From Betaproteobacteria bacterium (GTDB lineage Bacteria > Pseudomonadota > Gammaproteobacteria > Burkholderiales > SG8-39), in assembly GCA_009693435.1 (NCBI GenBank), contig SHXF01000016.1, positions 1-53,947 of the forward strand: DNA of 53,947 nucleotides, written 5' to 3'. How positions within the stretch are numbered: the stretch's first letter is position 1; every line of letters begins with the position of its first letter. The notes under the pieces were generated by a model, which was not told the origin of the DNA, did not search any database, and worked only from the letters and a program-made list of their open reading frames with translations. Positions 8,016 to 17,398 of the stretch are shown here, in pieces. The translations under genes were made by a program, and so were the position numbers.

Positions 8016-9182
8016 CTACTCACGACCGGTCCCCGCGTTCTCGCGAGTGGACGCGGACGCGCGTGCCGCGCACCCTCCCTGTCCCGACTGCATGACGCGC
8101 TCATGCACCTGCAGAATCTGCGCGGCGACAGCCACGGCGATCACCGGCGGTTCCTTGCCGCCGATGCCGGGCACGCCGACCGGGCATGTCACCCGCTGCA
8201 GTTCAATTTCGGACAGCCCGCGCGCCCTTAGACGGCGTTCGAACAGCGCCCGTTTGGTACTCGAGCCTATCAGCCCGAGGTAACTGAAATCGCCGCGGCG
8301 CAGGATGCGCTCGCAGATGTCCTGATCGAGCGCGTGGCTGTGGGTCATCACCAGATAATACGCATCGGGCGGCACATCGTCGACCTCGTCCACCGGGTGC
8401 CCGCTGGTGATGAGGCGCACGTTGTCCGAGCCGGCCGCGGGCAGCTGTCCGTCGCGGCTGTCTATCCACGTGAGCCGGCAGGGCAGACGTTGCAGTATCT
8501 CCGCAACCGCCTTGCCGACGTGGCCCGCGCCGAACAGAACAATATCGAATGCCGACTCTGCCACGTACTCCAGCAACGTGCCGAAACCCCCATCGTTCGC
8601 GACCAGGATTGCAGCAGACCGACCAAGCGCCGCGCCGACCGTGCCTGGCGGTCGCCTCATGCTTTGTGCGGCGGTGCGCAGCGCGGCGTCGAGTGCCGGA
8701 CCTGCCGCGCCGCTTTCGCCAGCACCTGCATCGAGCGTATCTGCGAAAGCAAACACACGCCTCGCAGAGGCGCCGGTTTCGCGGGACGACGGCGTGATGA
8801 ACAGCGCGGGCACGCCGGCCGCATTCAGCGACTGCAACTCGCCTATCCACTGCGGCTGAGGGACAGCAACGCGCTCCAGCACCAGGCTCGCGGATCCGCC
8901 GCAGCATTGGCCGAGACTCGGACCCAGTGGAAAACGATAAAACGCGACTGCGGGCCCGCCGCCGGTCAGCATGGCGCGCGCCAGTTCCATGGCCTTCCAC
9001 TCGAGGTGGCCGCCCCCAATGGTGCCGAACAGTTCTATGGTGCCGAACAGTTCGTCGGACGTGACCAGCATCTTGGTCCCCGCTTCGCGCGGCACCGAGC
9101 CCTCGGTATGCGCCACCGTGACCACGACACAGGACCTACCTTCTCCGGCGAAGCGCAGCAGTGCCTGAAGCCACTGGCTCAT
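8016..9182 (-). CDS. xdhC: Xanthine dehydrogenase accessory protein XdhC
   Basis: The 388-residue protein matches the XdhC/CoxI family, which handles sulfurated molybdenum cofactor and inserts it into xanthine dehydrogenase. Seen: the N-terminal GSVPREAGTKMLV motif, GTIGGGHLEWKA, and a C-terminal Rossmann-like part (FDIVLFGAGHVGKAVAEIL, YLGLIGSSTKR). Its start overlaps the xdhB stop (ATGA, 9179-9182). The segment ELFGTIELFGTIGGGHLEW contains a 6-residue repeat made by an 18-bp tandem duplication just before the conserved GGG turn; most homologues have one copy. Whether this insertion is tolerated is unknown. The gene is longer than many XdhC genes (about 250-380 residues). Confidence 0.92.
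   Translation of the reverse strand: MSQWLQALLRFAGEGRSCVVVTVAHTEGSVPREAGTKMLVTSDELFGTIELFGTIGGGHLEWKAMELARAMLTGGGPAVAFYRFPLGPSLGQCCGGSASLVLERVAVPQPQWIGELQSLNAAGVPALFITPSSRETGASARRVFAFADTLDAGAGESGAAGPALDAALRTAAQSMRRPPGTVGAALGRSAAILVANDGGFGTLLEYVAESAFDIVLFGAGHVGKAVAEILQRLPCRLTWIDSRDGQLPAAGSDNVRLITSGHPVDEVDDVPPDAYYLVMTHSHALDQDICERILRRGDFSYLGLIGSSTKRALFERRLRARGLSEIELQRVTCPVGVPGIGGKEPPVIAVAVAAQILQVHERVMQSGQGGCAARASASTRENAGTGRE
9019..9054. repeat. 18-bp in-frame tandem duplication inside xdhC
   Basis: Units 9019-9036 and 9037-9054 differ at one base of 18 and encode ELFGTI twice, directly before the conserved GGGHLEW of XdhC. Confidence 0.92.
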
Positions 9183-11539
9183 GCCCCCGCCTTCCCCGTC
9201 ATGTCGCTCGAGGCGGCGGCGTCGCGTGCCGACAGTTCCTCGACCGAGAACAGGATTTCCTGCGGCGTGGCGGGCGCGTTGAGCAGCGGACTGGCGCGAT
9301 AATCCACCACCGCCGCGATTGCGTCCCGGATGGCGTGAAACACGGATATGGCAAGCATCAGGGGCGGTTCGCCGACGGCTTTGGAACGGAAAATGCTGTC
9401 TTCGACGTTCTCGCCGCGCTGGTAGAGCGCGACATTGAAAACCGGCGGCACATCGCCCGCCACCGGAATTTTATAGGTCGAGGGCGCATGCGTGGTCAGC
9501 CGCCCGCTGGCGTCGTAACAAAGCTCTTCCATGGTGAGCCAGCCCATTCCCTGGATGTACCCGCCCTCGACCTGGCCGATGTCGATTGCCGGGTTGAGAG
9601 AACGCCCGGCGTCATGCAGGATGTCCGCGCGCAGCAACCGCGTTTCGCCGGTGAGGGTGTCTATCACCACTTCGGAAACCGCTGCCCCGTACGCAAAGTA
9701 AAAGAAAGGCCGGCCGCAAAGGGTGCTGGGGTCGTAGCCGACTTTCGGCGTTGCGTAAAACCCGGTCGCCGACAGCGACACCCGCGCCATCCAGGCACGT
9801 TTCACAAGTTCGGCAAACGACATTGACTGCGCGCCTGCGTGAACGCGGTTCGCCTGGAAGCGCACGCTGTCGACGGACACCTTGAAATGAGCGGCGGCGA
9901 TGGCGGCCAGGCGAGCCCTGAGTTCGCGCGCTGCAGCCTGGGCCGCCTTGCCATTCATGTCGGCGCCGCTCGATGCGGCGGTCGCCGACGCGTTGGGCAC
10001 CTTGCTCGTATCCGACGCGGTGACGCGAACACGGTCGACGTCGATCTGGAATTCCTCGGCCACGACCTGGGCCACCTTGGTGAACAGCCCCTGGCCCATC
10101 TCCGTTCCGCCATGGTTCAGCATGACCGTGCCGTCGGTGTACAGGTGCACCAGTGCTCCGGCCTGGTTCAGCATGGTCGCGGTGAACGAAATGCCGAACT
10201 TCAGCGGCGTCAGCGCGATGCCCCGCTTGAGATACGGGCTCCCGGCGTTCCACTCCCGCAGGGCGCTGCGCCGCGCGGCGTACCCGGAGCTTGCTTTCAG
10301 TTCCCCTACCATGTCGTGCAGGATGAAATCTTCGACCTTCATCCGGTAGTGGGTCACATCGCGGCCGGGGCCGCCGTAGAAGTTCAGCTCGCGCACGGCA
10401 AGCGGATCCAGATTCAGCGTGCGCGCGATTTCGTCGATGACGTATTCGGTCGCCATCATTCCCTGGGGCCCGCCGAAACCGCGAAATGCGGTGGCCGACT
10501 GGGTATGGGTGCGGCAGCGATATGAGGTGATACTCACGTTCTCGAGAAAATAGGCATTGTCCGCATGCGTCATCGCACGGTCGTTTATCGCCCCGGACAA
10601 GTCGACGGAATAACCGCAGCGCGACGCAAGAACCAGATCGAGGCCGAGCATGCGACCGGCGTCATCGAAGCCCACGTCGTAGTCGACGCGGAAATCATGG
10701 CGCTTGCCGGTGATCATCATGTCGTCGTCGCGATCGACCCGGTACTTCACTGGCCGCCCGGTGTGCTGCGCCAGCAACCCGGCAACGCATGCGAATAGCG
10801 CCGGCTGTGTTTCCTTGCCACCGAATCCGCCACCCATGCGACGGCAGTCGACCACGACGCTGTGCGCCTCGACATCGAGCGCATGGGCGACCTGGAGCTG
10901 CACTTCGCCCGGGTGCTGGGTCGAGCTGTACACCAGCATCTGACCATCTTCGCGCGGCACCGCATAAGCGACCTGGCCTTCGAGATAGAATTGTTCCTGC
11001 CCGCCGATGTTGAAACGGCCGCTCAAGCGGTGCGGCGCGCGCGCCAGCGCGGCCTCGGGCTCGCCGCGCCGCAGCTTCATGGTGGGCAACACGAACGACT
11101 GCGCAGCCAGGGCATCCTCGATGCTGAGCAATGCGGTGCGGTCTTCATACTGCACCAGCGCGAGCCGGACGGCGCGGCGCGCTTCCCCCACGCTCGCCGC
11201 GGCAACCGCAAACAGCGGCTGTCCGAAGTAGTGAACCTCGCCGGCAGCCAAAATCGGATCGTCGTGGACCACCGGACCGAAGTTGTTTTCCCCCGGAATG
11301 TCTGCGGCAGTCATTACGGCCACCACACCCGGCGAGGCGCGAACCCGGGACAAATCCATGGCGACGATGCGTGCGTGCGCGCGCGCCGACAGCCCTGCGG
11401 CGGCGTACAACGTCCCGCGCGATTCCAGTATGTCGTCGGTGTAGGCAGCCTCACCCGCGACATGCAGGTGCGCGCTGTCGTGCCGGACGGCGCTGCCCAC
11501 CCCGCCCGAGGCGCGCAATTCGCTCGCCGGCTCGGTCAT
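9179..11539 (-). CDS. xdhB: Xanthine dehydrogenase, molybdenum-binding subunit
   Basis: The 786-residue large subunit oxidises hypoxanthine/xanthine at the molybdopterin centre and passes electrons to XdhA. Family landmarks: HDSAHLHVAGEAAYTDDI near the N-terminus, QEQFYLEGQ, GGGFGGKETQ, TAFRGFGGPQG, LYTDGTVMLNHGGTEMGQG, and a late GEPPLMLA segment with the catalytic-Glu region VGEPP. The start MTEPASE at 11539 was chosen because it overlaps the xdhA stop by 4 bp; a longer frame to 11776 lies inside xdhA. It has the usual length for bacterial XdhB (about 770-790). It forms an operon with xdhA and xdhC. Confidence 0.94.
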   Translation of the reverse strand: MTEPASELRASGGVGSAVRHDSAHLHVAGEAAYTDDILESRGTLYAAAGLSARAHARIVAMDLSRVRASPGVVAVMTAADIPGENNFGPVVHDDPILAAGEVHYFGQPLFAVAAASVGEARRAVRLALVQYEDRTALLSIEDALAAQSFVLPTMKLRRGEPEAALARAPHRLSGRFNIGGQEQFYLEGQVAYAVPREDGQMLVYSSTQHPGEVQLQVAHALDVEAHSVVVDCRRMGGGFGGKETQPALFACVAGLLAQHTGRPVKYRVDRDDDMMITGKRHDFRVDYDVGFDDAGRMLGLDLVLASRCGYSVDLSGAINDRAMTHADNAYFLENVSITSYRCRTHTQSATAFRGFGGPQGMMATEYVIDEIARTLNLDPLAVRELNFYGGPGRDVTHYRMKVEDFILHDMVGELKASSGYAARRSALREWNAGSPYLKRGIALTPLKFGISFTATMLNQAGALVHLYTDGTVMLNHGGTEMGQGLFTKVAQVVAEEFQIDVDRVRVTASDTSKVPNASATAASSGADMNGKAAQAAARELRARLAAIAAAHFKVSVDSVRFQANRVHAGAQSMSFAELVKRAWMARVSLSATGFYATPKVGYDPSTLCGRPFFYFAYGAAVSEVVIDTLTGETRLLRADILHDAGRSLNPAIDIGQVEGGYIQGMGWLTMEELCYDASGRLTTHAPSTYKIPVAGDVPPVFNVALYQRGENVEDSIFRSKAVGEPPLMLAISVFHAIRDAIAAVVDYRASPLLNAPATPQEILFSVEELSARDAAASSDMTGKAGA

Positions 11540-13167
11540 GTGCCCTCCGCAATGTCTGCTACGCGGGTGGCGGGCGGTGCCACGCCGGTGGTTTCCATGA
11601 GGATTTCGGAGGAGGTTTCGATAAAAAATTTGCGCAGCAGGTTGGCCGCAATCGTCCGGCGGTAGCGCGCGCTGGCGCGCATGTCGCTGATCGGGGCGTA
11701 ATCGCGCTCGAGCGCGGGCAGTGCCGCCGCCACGCTCCCCGCAGTCCAGGAGCGGCCCGCGAGGGCGCGCTCGCATTCCGCCGCTCGTTTCGGGATTGCA
11801 GCCATGCCGCCGAAGGCGATGCGTATGTCGGCGACCTTGTCACCGACGAGCACTGCGGCGAAGGCGCCGCAGACCGATGAAATATCCTGCTCCAGTCGCT
11901 TGGAAACCTTGTAAGTGCGGAATGCCTGTCCGGGGGGTGGAAGCGGAACGCGGATACGCTCGAGAAATTCGCCCGGCTGCATGGCGTTCTTCTGGTAGTC
12001 GAGATAAAAATCCTCCAGCGCCAGTTCGCGCACCACATCACCGCGCCGCAGCACCACATTAGTGCCAAGCGCAATCAGCGCGGGCATGGCGTCTCCAATG
12101 GGGGATCCGTTGGCGATGTTGCCGCCCAACGTTCCGGCATTGCGGATCGGCGGCGATGCGAATCGGCGCAGCAGCACGCCCAAGTCGGCGTGGTGACTCG
12201 CGAGCACATCCATGACGTCGCTCAGGGCAACGGCCGCACCGATATCGATATGCCGCGCCGTCTCGACGATGCGTTTCATTTCCGTCACTTCGCCGACGTA
12301 GATCAGGTCGCCCAACTCGCGATGCTGCTTGGTGACCCACAGGCCAACATCGGTGCCGCCCGCCAGCAGCCGCGCCTGCGGAAGGCGCTGCCGCAGGTCG
12401 GCCAATTCCGCGGTGGTGCGCGGAGAAAAGAAGCGTTGTCCTCCAAGTTGGTATTCGAACCGGCTACCACGCTGGCTGCGCAAATCGCGCAGCGCGCTCG
12501 CACATGCCGATTCGCTGTCCCGCGCACGCACATCGCCGCACGGCGCGCCCAGCCAGTCCGCGTGTTCATCCGGCAGCTTCTCGCCCAGTGGATACATCGC
12601 AGCAGCCGCGTCGACGATGGGGCGGTAGCCGGTGCAACGGCACAAATTGCCTGCGAGCACCTCATTGACCCTGGCGCGATCCGGGCAGCGTTCGCTCTTG
12701 TACAAAGCGAACAGCGACATCACGAAACCGGGCGTGCAGAAACCGCACTGGGAGCCATGGCCGTCAGCCATCGCCTGCTGCACTGGATGGAGCGCGGCGC
12801 CGCCGTCTGGCTCCCCACGCCGCTGCAGATCTTCCACTGTAATCAGCGCCTTTCCATCGAGCGTTGGCAGGAATTGTATGCACGAGTTGACTGCCCGGTA
12901 ACGCAGCGCTGTCCCGCCCGCCTGCTCGGTCGTCTCTGCCAGCACTACCGTACAGGCACCGCAATCACCCTCCGCACAACCCTCCTTGGTGCCGGTGCGT
13001 CCCAGGTGCTCGCGCAGGTAATTGAGCACTGTGCAGGTCGGTTCGACTCCGGTCACTTCGTGAACCTTGCCGTCGAGCAGGAAACGTATCGCTTGCTGCT
13101 CGGCGGGGACGCCACCCGGAATTTCCATGTGTTCGGCGTTTGGAGCGGGGCTATCGGATATGGTCAT
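11536..13167 (-). CDS. xdhA: Xanthine dehydrogenase, iron-sulfur/FAD subunit
   Basis: The product (about 543 residues) joins two [2Fe-2S] domains to an FAD domain and carries electrons from XdhB to NAD+. The first cluster motif is CAEGDCGAC (Cys64, 69, 72 plus a later Cys); the second is CGFCTPG...CRCTGYRP. The FAD-binding region contains LLAGGTDVGL and NAGTLGGNIANGSPIGD. The ATG at 13167 was chosen because MTISDS precedes the first domain; MEIPGG 13 codons on is a possible alternative, and SD signals are weak for both. First gene of the minus-strand purine series, divergent from an NMT1-type binding-protein gene, so the 237-bp space between them must hold both promoters. Confidence 0.92.
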   Translation of the reverse strand: MTISDSPAPNAEHMEIPGGVPAEQQAIRFLLDGKVHEVTGVEPTCTVLNYLREHLGRTGTKEGCAEGDCGACTVVLAETTEQAGGTALRYRAVNSCIQFLPTLDGKALITVEDLQRRGEPDGGAALHPVQQAMADGHGSQCGFCTPGFVMSLFALYKSERCPDRARVNEVLAGNLCRCTGYRPIVDAAAAMYPLGEKLPDEHADWLGAPCGDVRARDSESACASALRDLRSQRGSRFEYQLGGQRFFSPRTTAELADLRQRLPQARLLAGGTDVGLWVTKQHRELGDLIYVGEVTEMKRIVETARHIDIGAAVALSDVMDVLASHHADLGVLLRRFASPPIRNAGTLGGNIANGSPIGDAMPALIALGTNVVLRRGDVVRELALEDFYLDYQKNAMQPGEFLERIRVPLPPPGQAFRTYKVSKRLEQDISSVCGAFAAVLVGDKVADIRIAFGGMAAIPKRAAECERALAGRSWTAGSVAAALPALERDYAPISDMRASARYRRTIAANLLRKFFIETSSEILMETTGVAPPATRVADIAEGT

Positions 13168-13313
13168 TGGCTGGGCTCTATGGCAGACTGACCGAGTGTG
13201 CTTGCTGAGTGGAATAATTGTCAATGATGTGTCTCAGGCGTTGCCGGCGGCGTTTCGCATCCGATCTGCGCCATGCATCCTGAGCACCACAATGACCGGG
13301 CACGGTGTTTGCA

Positions 13314-13335
13314 TGCGGTTTGTGTGCGGTTTGTT
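13314..13335. repeat. 11-bp tandem repeat in the xdhA / ABC-operon divergent region
   Basis: TGCGGTTTGTG (13314-13324) and TGCGGTTTGTT (13325-13335) stand head to tail, one helical turn apart, about 70 bp upstream of the binding-protein start. They could be paired regulator half-sites or a slippage product. The rest of 13168-13404 shows no gene. Confidence 0.5.
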
Positions 13336-13404
13336 GTCATCGGGGGCTTCTCGTAATAGACTCGCCGCAGTCAACATGGAATCGAATACAACCGGGGAAA
13401 GCAG

Positions 13405-14448
13405 ATGTCGCTCCTGTCACGCCGTACATGGTTTCTGTTTCTTGCCGCCCTGACATGCACCTGTCTGGCCGGCACGACGCAGGCCCAGCAGACCAAGATC
13501 CGCTTCATCCTCGACTGGCGTTTTGAAGGGCCTTCCGCACTCTTTCTGCTACCGAAAGCGAAGAAATACTTCGAGCAGGAGGGGCTGGATGTGACGGTTG
13601 ACTCGGGCACCGGTTCCGGTGCGGCGGTCAATCGCGTGGCCTCAGGCGCCTATGAAATGGGTTTCGCCGATCTGCCCGCCATGATCGAATTCCTGGCGTC
13701 GAATCAGACCAATCCCGCGGCGAGAATGCAGGCCGTCTACATGCTTTACGACGTGACCCCGGCAGCAGTATTTGCCCTGAAGAAATCGGGTATCGCCAAG
13801 CCCGCCGACCTGAATGGCAAAACCATGGGCGCCCCGGTATTCGATGCGGGACGCCGCGCCTTTCCCGCCTTCGTCAAAGCCAACAACCTTGATTCCAAGC
13901 GCATCAAGTGGCAGTCGATGGACCCGGCCCTGCGTGAAACCATGCTGGCGCGCGGCGACGTGGACGCCATTACCGGCTTTTACTTCACCAGCCTGATAAA
14001 CCTGAATGCCCGGGGCGTCAAAGACGAAGACATAGTCGTCCTGAAATACCCCGAGCACGGCGTCAGGATGTACAGCAATACGGTCATCGCCAGCCAAAAG
14101 TTCATCAACGAGAATCCGAAGGCGGTGGCGGGCTTTCTGCGGGCGCTCACCAAGGGTATCCGCGAAGTCATCGCCGACCCCGAGGGCGCGATGCAATACG
14201 TCAAGGAACGCGACCCGCTGATCAATGTGCCCATGGAAGGCCGCCGCACCAGGCTGGCGATCGACATGGCCATCGCCACGCCCGATTTCAAATCGAACGG
14301 CATTGGCGCAATCAACAAGGTGAAATTCGAGGATACGGTTGCGCAAGTGGTGCAGGCTTTCGAGCTGAAGGTCACGCCCAACACCGACACCCTTTTCAAC
14401 TCGAGTTTCCTGCCGAGCAAATCCGAGCGACAGGTTTTCTCAAAATAG
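13405..14448 (+). CDS. NMT1/ThiY-type ABC transporter substrate-binding protein
   Basis: The 347-residue product has a signal peptide (FLFLAALTCTCLAGTTQAQQ), followed by KIRFILDWRFEGPSALFLL...YFEQEGLDVTVDSG, typical of the NMT1/THI5-like family. GFADLPAMIEFL is the usual ligand-pocket segment. The ATG at 13405 has GGGGAAAG upstream. It heads a three-gene importer operon transcribed away from xdhA. The position suggests a purine-related or similar nitrogenous ligand, but this is inference. A GC-rich hairpin follows the gene and may keep the binding protein more abundant than the ATPase and permease. Confidence 0.9.
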   Translation: MSLLSRRTWFLFLAALTCTCLAGTTQAQQTKIRFILDWRFEGPSALFLLPKAKKYFEQEGLDVTVDSGTGSGAAVNRVASGAYEMGFADLPAMIEFLASNQTNPAARMQAVYMLYDVTPAAVFALKKSGIAKPADLNGKTMGAPVFDAGRRAFPAFVKANNLDSKRIKWQSMDPALRETMLARGDVDAITGFYFTSLINLNARGVKDEDIVVLKYPEHGVRMYSNTVIASQKFINENPKAVAGFLRALTKGIREVIADPEGAMQYVKERDPLINVPMEGRRTRLAIDMAIATPDFKSNGIGAINKVKFEDTVAQVVQAFELKVTPNTDTLFNSSFLPSKSERQVFSK

Positions 14449-14465
14449 AGCCGATCGCAGAACAG

Positions 14466-14486
14466 CCCCCGCATCCGCGGGGGTTT
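14466..14486 (+). terminator. Hairpin between binding-protein and ATPase genes
   Basis: A perfect 7-bp GC stem (CCCCCGC / GCGGGGG, loop ATCC) is followed by only three T residues. It lies 18 bp past the binding-protein stop and 23 bp before the ATPase start. It is probably a leaky terminator or an mRNA-stabilising 3' hairpin setting operon stoichiometry. Confidence 0.6.
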
Positions 14487-14508
14487 ATCGCCGCAGGGGA
14501 AGCAGATC

Positions 14509-15294
14509 GTGGCTGATGCGTTTGTCGACTTTGACCGTGTGGACCTCGCTTACGATTCCGTCGGCGGCAATGCGGTAGAGGATATCTCGCTCGAAATCAG
14601 GGAGGGCGAGTTTATTGCCATCGTCGGCCCGAGTGGCTGCGGCAAGTCCACCTTCATGAAACTGTGTTCGGGACTGCGCCCCCCCAGCAAGGGGACGGTT
14701 AAGGTCAGCGGGCAGAATGTCGGGGGACCCCTCAAGATTGTCGGCATGGCCTTCCAGAACGCCACCTTGCTCCCCTGGCGCACCACACTGGACAATGTGC
14801 TGCTGCCACTGGAAATCGTCGAGCCTTACCGTTCCAGTTTCCGCAAGGAGAAAGCCCAGTACATCGAACGCGCCCGGGCGCTGCTCAAGACGGTCGGACT
14901 CGAAGGCTACGAAGACAAGTTCCCGTGGCAATTATCCGGGGGTATGCAACAACGCACATCGATCTGCCGCGCCCTGGTGCACGAGCCGAAACTGCTGCTG
15001 CTCGACGAGCCGTTCGCCGCCCTGGACGCGTTTACCCGGGAAGAACTGTGGTGCGTGCTGCGTGACGTCTGGCAAGCACAGCGCTTCACGGTGGTGCTGG
15101 TCACCCATGACCTGCGCGAAGCCAGTTTCCTCGCCGACACCGTCTACGTGATGAGCAAGCGGCCGGGGAAAATCATCGTCAGAAAGGCGATAGACCTGCC
15201 TCGCCCGCGCGACCTGGAGGTCACCTACACTGACAGCTTCACCGGCATCGTGCACGAACTGCGAGAACACATAGGGCGGATCCGCAAAATATGA
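14509..15294 (+). CDS. ABC transporter ATP-binding protein, SsuB/TauB type
   Basis: The 261-residue ATPase has Walker A GPSGCGKST, signature LSGGMQQRTSICRAL, Walker B LLLLDEPFAALDA and switch VTHD. The start is GTG at 14509, preceded by AGGGGAAGC at good spacing. Its end overlaps the permease start by 4 bp (ATGA, 15291-15294). It powers the second NMT1-type importer beside xdhABC. It is similar in family to the minus-strand ATPase at 6546 but lacks that protein's N-terminal extension. Confidence 0.92.
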   Translation: MADAFVDFDRVDLAYDSVGGNAVEDISLEIREGEFIAIVGPSGCGKSTFMKLCSGLRPPSKGTVKVSGQNVGGPLKIVGMAFQNATLLPWRTTLDNVLLPLEIVEPYRSSFRKEKAQYIERARALLKTVGLEGYEDKFPWQLSGGMQQRTSICRALVHEPKLLLLDEPFAALDAFTREELWCVLRDVWQAQRFTVVLVTHDLREASFLADTVYVMSKRPGKIIVRKAIDLPRPRDLEVTYTDSFTGIVHELREHIGRIRKI

Positions 15295-16064
15295 TCGATA
15301 AGCGCAAGCTCGAAAAATGGGCGCCCTGGATCCTGCTGACCGGTATCGTCCTGATGTGGCAGTTGATCTGCCGGGTCTTCGACATTTCCGAATTCATCTT
15401 CCCCAGCCCCTGGGCGATCGCGCAGTCGCTCTGGGAATACGCCGGCCCGATCAGCAACCACGCGCTGCAGACGCTCTGGACCACGATGGCGGGGTTTGCC
15501 ATCGGTGTGGTGGTTGGTGTTTTTTTCGGTTTCCTCATCGGATCGTCGCGCTTCATGTACAACGCGCTGTACCCGTTGATGGTGGGCTTCAACAGCGTCC
15601 CGAAAGCCGCGTTTGTGCCGATTCTGGTGGTGTGGTTCGGCATCGGCACGGTGCCCGCGATCCTCACCGCTTTCCTGATCTGTTTCTTCCCGATTACCGT
15701 CAATGTGGCGACCGGCCTCGCGACCATGGAGCCGGAGCTGGAAGATGTGCTGCGGGCACTGGGTGCCAACCGCCTCGACGTGCTGATCAAGGTCGGCATG
15801 CCGCGTTCACTGCCCTATTTCTTCGCCTCGCTGAAGGTCGCCATCACCCTGGCGTTTGTTGGGTCGGTGGTGTCCGAGACGGTTGCCGCCAACGAAGGCA
15901 TCGGCTATCTGATGATGTCGGCCGGTTCGCAGATGAGAATGCCGCTGGTCTTTGCCGGGCTGATGGTAATCAGTGTCATGGCGATGATCATGTACGAGGT
16001 GTTTGCGATACTGGAAAAACGCATGACAGGCTGGGCCACGCGCGGCATGGACGGCCAGATGTGA
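15291..16064 (+). CDS. ABC transporter permease, SsuC/TauC type
   Basis: The 257-residue membrane protein has about six hydrophobic segments and the BPD_transp_1 EAA-like loop (EPELEDVLRALGANRLDVLIKVGMPRSLP). It is translationally coupled to the ATPase by an ATGA overlap. It closes the binding protein-ATPase-permease operon and forms the inner-membrane channel. About 95 bp separate it from the tyrS 3' end on the other strand. Confidence 0.92.
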   Translation: MIDKRKLEKWAPWILLTGIVLMWQLICRVFDISEFIFPSPWAIAQSLWEYAGPISNHALQTLWTTMAGFAIGVVVGVFFGFLIGSSRFMYNALYPLMVGFNSVPKAAFVPILVVWFGIGTVPAILTAFLICFFPITVNVATGLATMEPELEDVLRALGANRLDVLIKVGMPRSLPYFFASLKVAITLAFVGSVVSETVAANEGIGYLMMSAGSQMRMPLVFAGLMVISVMAMIMYEVFAILEKRMTGWATRGMDGQM

Positions 16065-16140
16065 CAGTGACTTCCGTGATGGCCGCATCTGTGCCCGCCG
16101 CGGAAGCGAGGTACTCCTGACTCGGGTTGGATGCTGATCG

Positions 16141-16168
16141 AAAAAAAGCCGCCGAGAGTCAGCCGGCG
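16141..16168 (-). terminator. Intrinsic terminator of tyrS
   Basis: On the minus strand CGCCG (16168-16164) pairs with CGGCG (16154-16150). GC and then seven T residues follow (plus-strand A-run 16141-16147). The hairpin begins in the last codons of tyrS. Confidence 0.75.
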
Positions 16169-17358
16169 ATGGTCACCCGCGAGAATTTGCGTTTGCCTAC
16201 CTGCAGCACCACGGTGCGGCCGCTTGCCAGTTGCAGCCCCTTGTCGGTTAACTTTTCACCGTCTACACGGACGCCGCCCTGCTCGATCATGCGCAGCGCC
16301 TCGGAGGTGCTCGCGGTGAGACCCGAGGCCTTCAAGACCTGTGCGACGGACATCGGCCCCGCGGATGTCAGGCGCACATCCACAATGTCGTCCGGAATCA
16401 CGCCCTGCCTGAAGCGCAATTCAAAGGCCTCTTCCGCGAGCCTCGCCGCCGCCTCGCTGTGAAACCGGGCGACGATTTCGCGACCGAACGCCACTTTGAT
16501 GTCGCGGGGGTTGCGGCCCCCGGCCACCTCCCGTTTCCAGGCCGCAACGCCGTCGAGCGACGCAAAGGACAGCAATTCGATATAGCGCCACATCAGGTCA
16601 TCGGAAATCGACATGATTTTTCCGAATATCTCGTTCGGAGGCTCATCGATGCCGATGTAGTTACCGAGCGACTTGGACATCTTGTTGATGCCGTCGGTGC
16701 CCTCCAGCAGCGGCGTGGTGAGGATGCATTGGGCAGGCTGGCCGTGATGCTTCTGCATCTCCCTTCCGACCAGCAGGTTGAATTTCTGGTCGGTCCCTCC
16801 CAGTTCGACGTCGCTTTTCATCGCAACCGAGTCATAGCCCTGCATCAGCGGATACAGGAATTCATGGATGGCGATCGGCTGGTTCGAGCGGAAGCGCTTG
16901 TTGAAGTCGTCACGCTCGAGCATTCGCGCGACCGTGTAGGTTGCCGCCACGCGCACCATGCCGGCCGCACCCAGCCGGTCCGACCATTCGGAATTGAACA
17001 GGATCTCGGTCCGGTCAGGGTCAAGAATCTTGAACACCTGCTCGCGGTAGGTCCTTGCATTTTCGAGGATCTGCTCGCGGGAGAGCGGCGGACGGGTGAC
17101 GTTCTTGCCGGTCGGGTCGCCTATCATCCCGGTAAAGTCACCGATCAGGAACTGCGCATGGTGGCCAAGGTCCTGAAACTGCCGCAGTTTGTTGATCACC
17201 ACGGTGTGGCCGAGGTGGAGATCGGGGGCGGTCGGGTCCATGCCCAGTTTGATCCTGAGCGGCCTGCCGGTCTTGAGCTTCTCGATCAACTCCGACTCGA
17301 CCAGCAATTCGTCGCAGCCGCGCTTGATTACTTTAAGCTGTTGGTCAATTGTGGTCAT
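16159..17358 (-). CDS. tyrS: Tyrosyl-tRNA synthetase
   Basis: The 399-residue class I synthetase charges tRNA-Tyr in the cytoplasm. The HIGH-type motif is HLGH (residues 48-51) after GMDPTAPDL, the KMSKS loop is present as KMSKS, and a C-terminal S4 RNA-binding domain ([25 protein letters not shown]) closes the protein. This arrangement (GMDPT..HLGH) is the TyrZ-like subgroup common in betaproteobacteria. The ATG at 17358 starts MTTIDQQLK. It is divergent from the M23 peptidase gene, a common neighbour in this lineage, and ends in an intrinsic terminator. Confidence 0.95.
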   Translation of the reverse strand: MTTIDQQLKVIKRGCDELLVESELIEKLKTGRPLRIKLGMDPTAPDLHLGHTVVINKLRQFQDLGHHAQFLIGDFTGMIGDPTGKNVTRPPLSREQILENARTYREQVFKILDPDRTEILFNSEWSDRLGAAGMVRVAATYTVARMLERDDFNKRFRSNQPIAIHEFLYPLMQGYDSVAMKSDVELGGTDQKFNLLVGREMQKHHGQPAQCILTTPLLEGTDGINKMSKSLGNYIGIDEPPNEIFGKIMSISDDLMWRYIELLSFASLDGVAAWKREVAGGRNPRDIKVAFGREIVARFHSEAAARLAEEAFELRFRQGVIPDDIVDVRLTSAGPMSVAQVLKASGLTASTSEALRMIEQGGVRVDGEKLTDKGLQLASGRTVVLQVGKRKFSRVTIAG

Positions 17359-17398
17359 TAATCAATTGCTTGCATGACTGGCCTGGAATGCGGTTGTT

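Noticed and set aside
11539..11776. N-terminal extension of XdhB
   Set aside because: It would overlap xdhA by 240 bp; the 4-bp ATGA overlap start at 11539 fits both the family and the operon.
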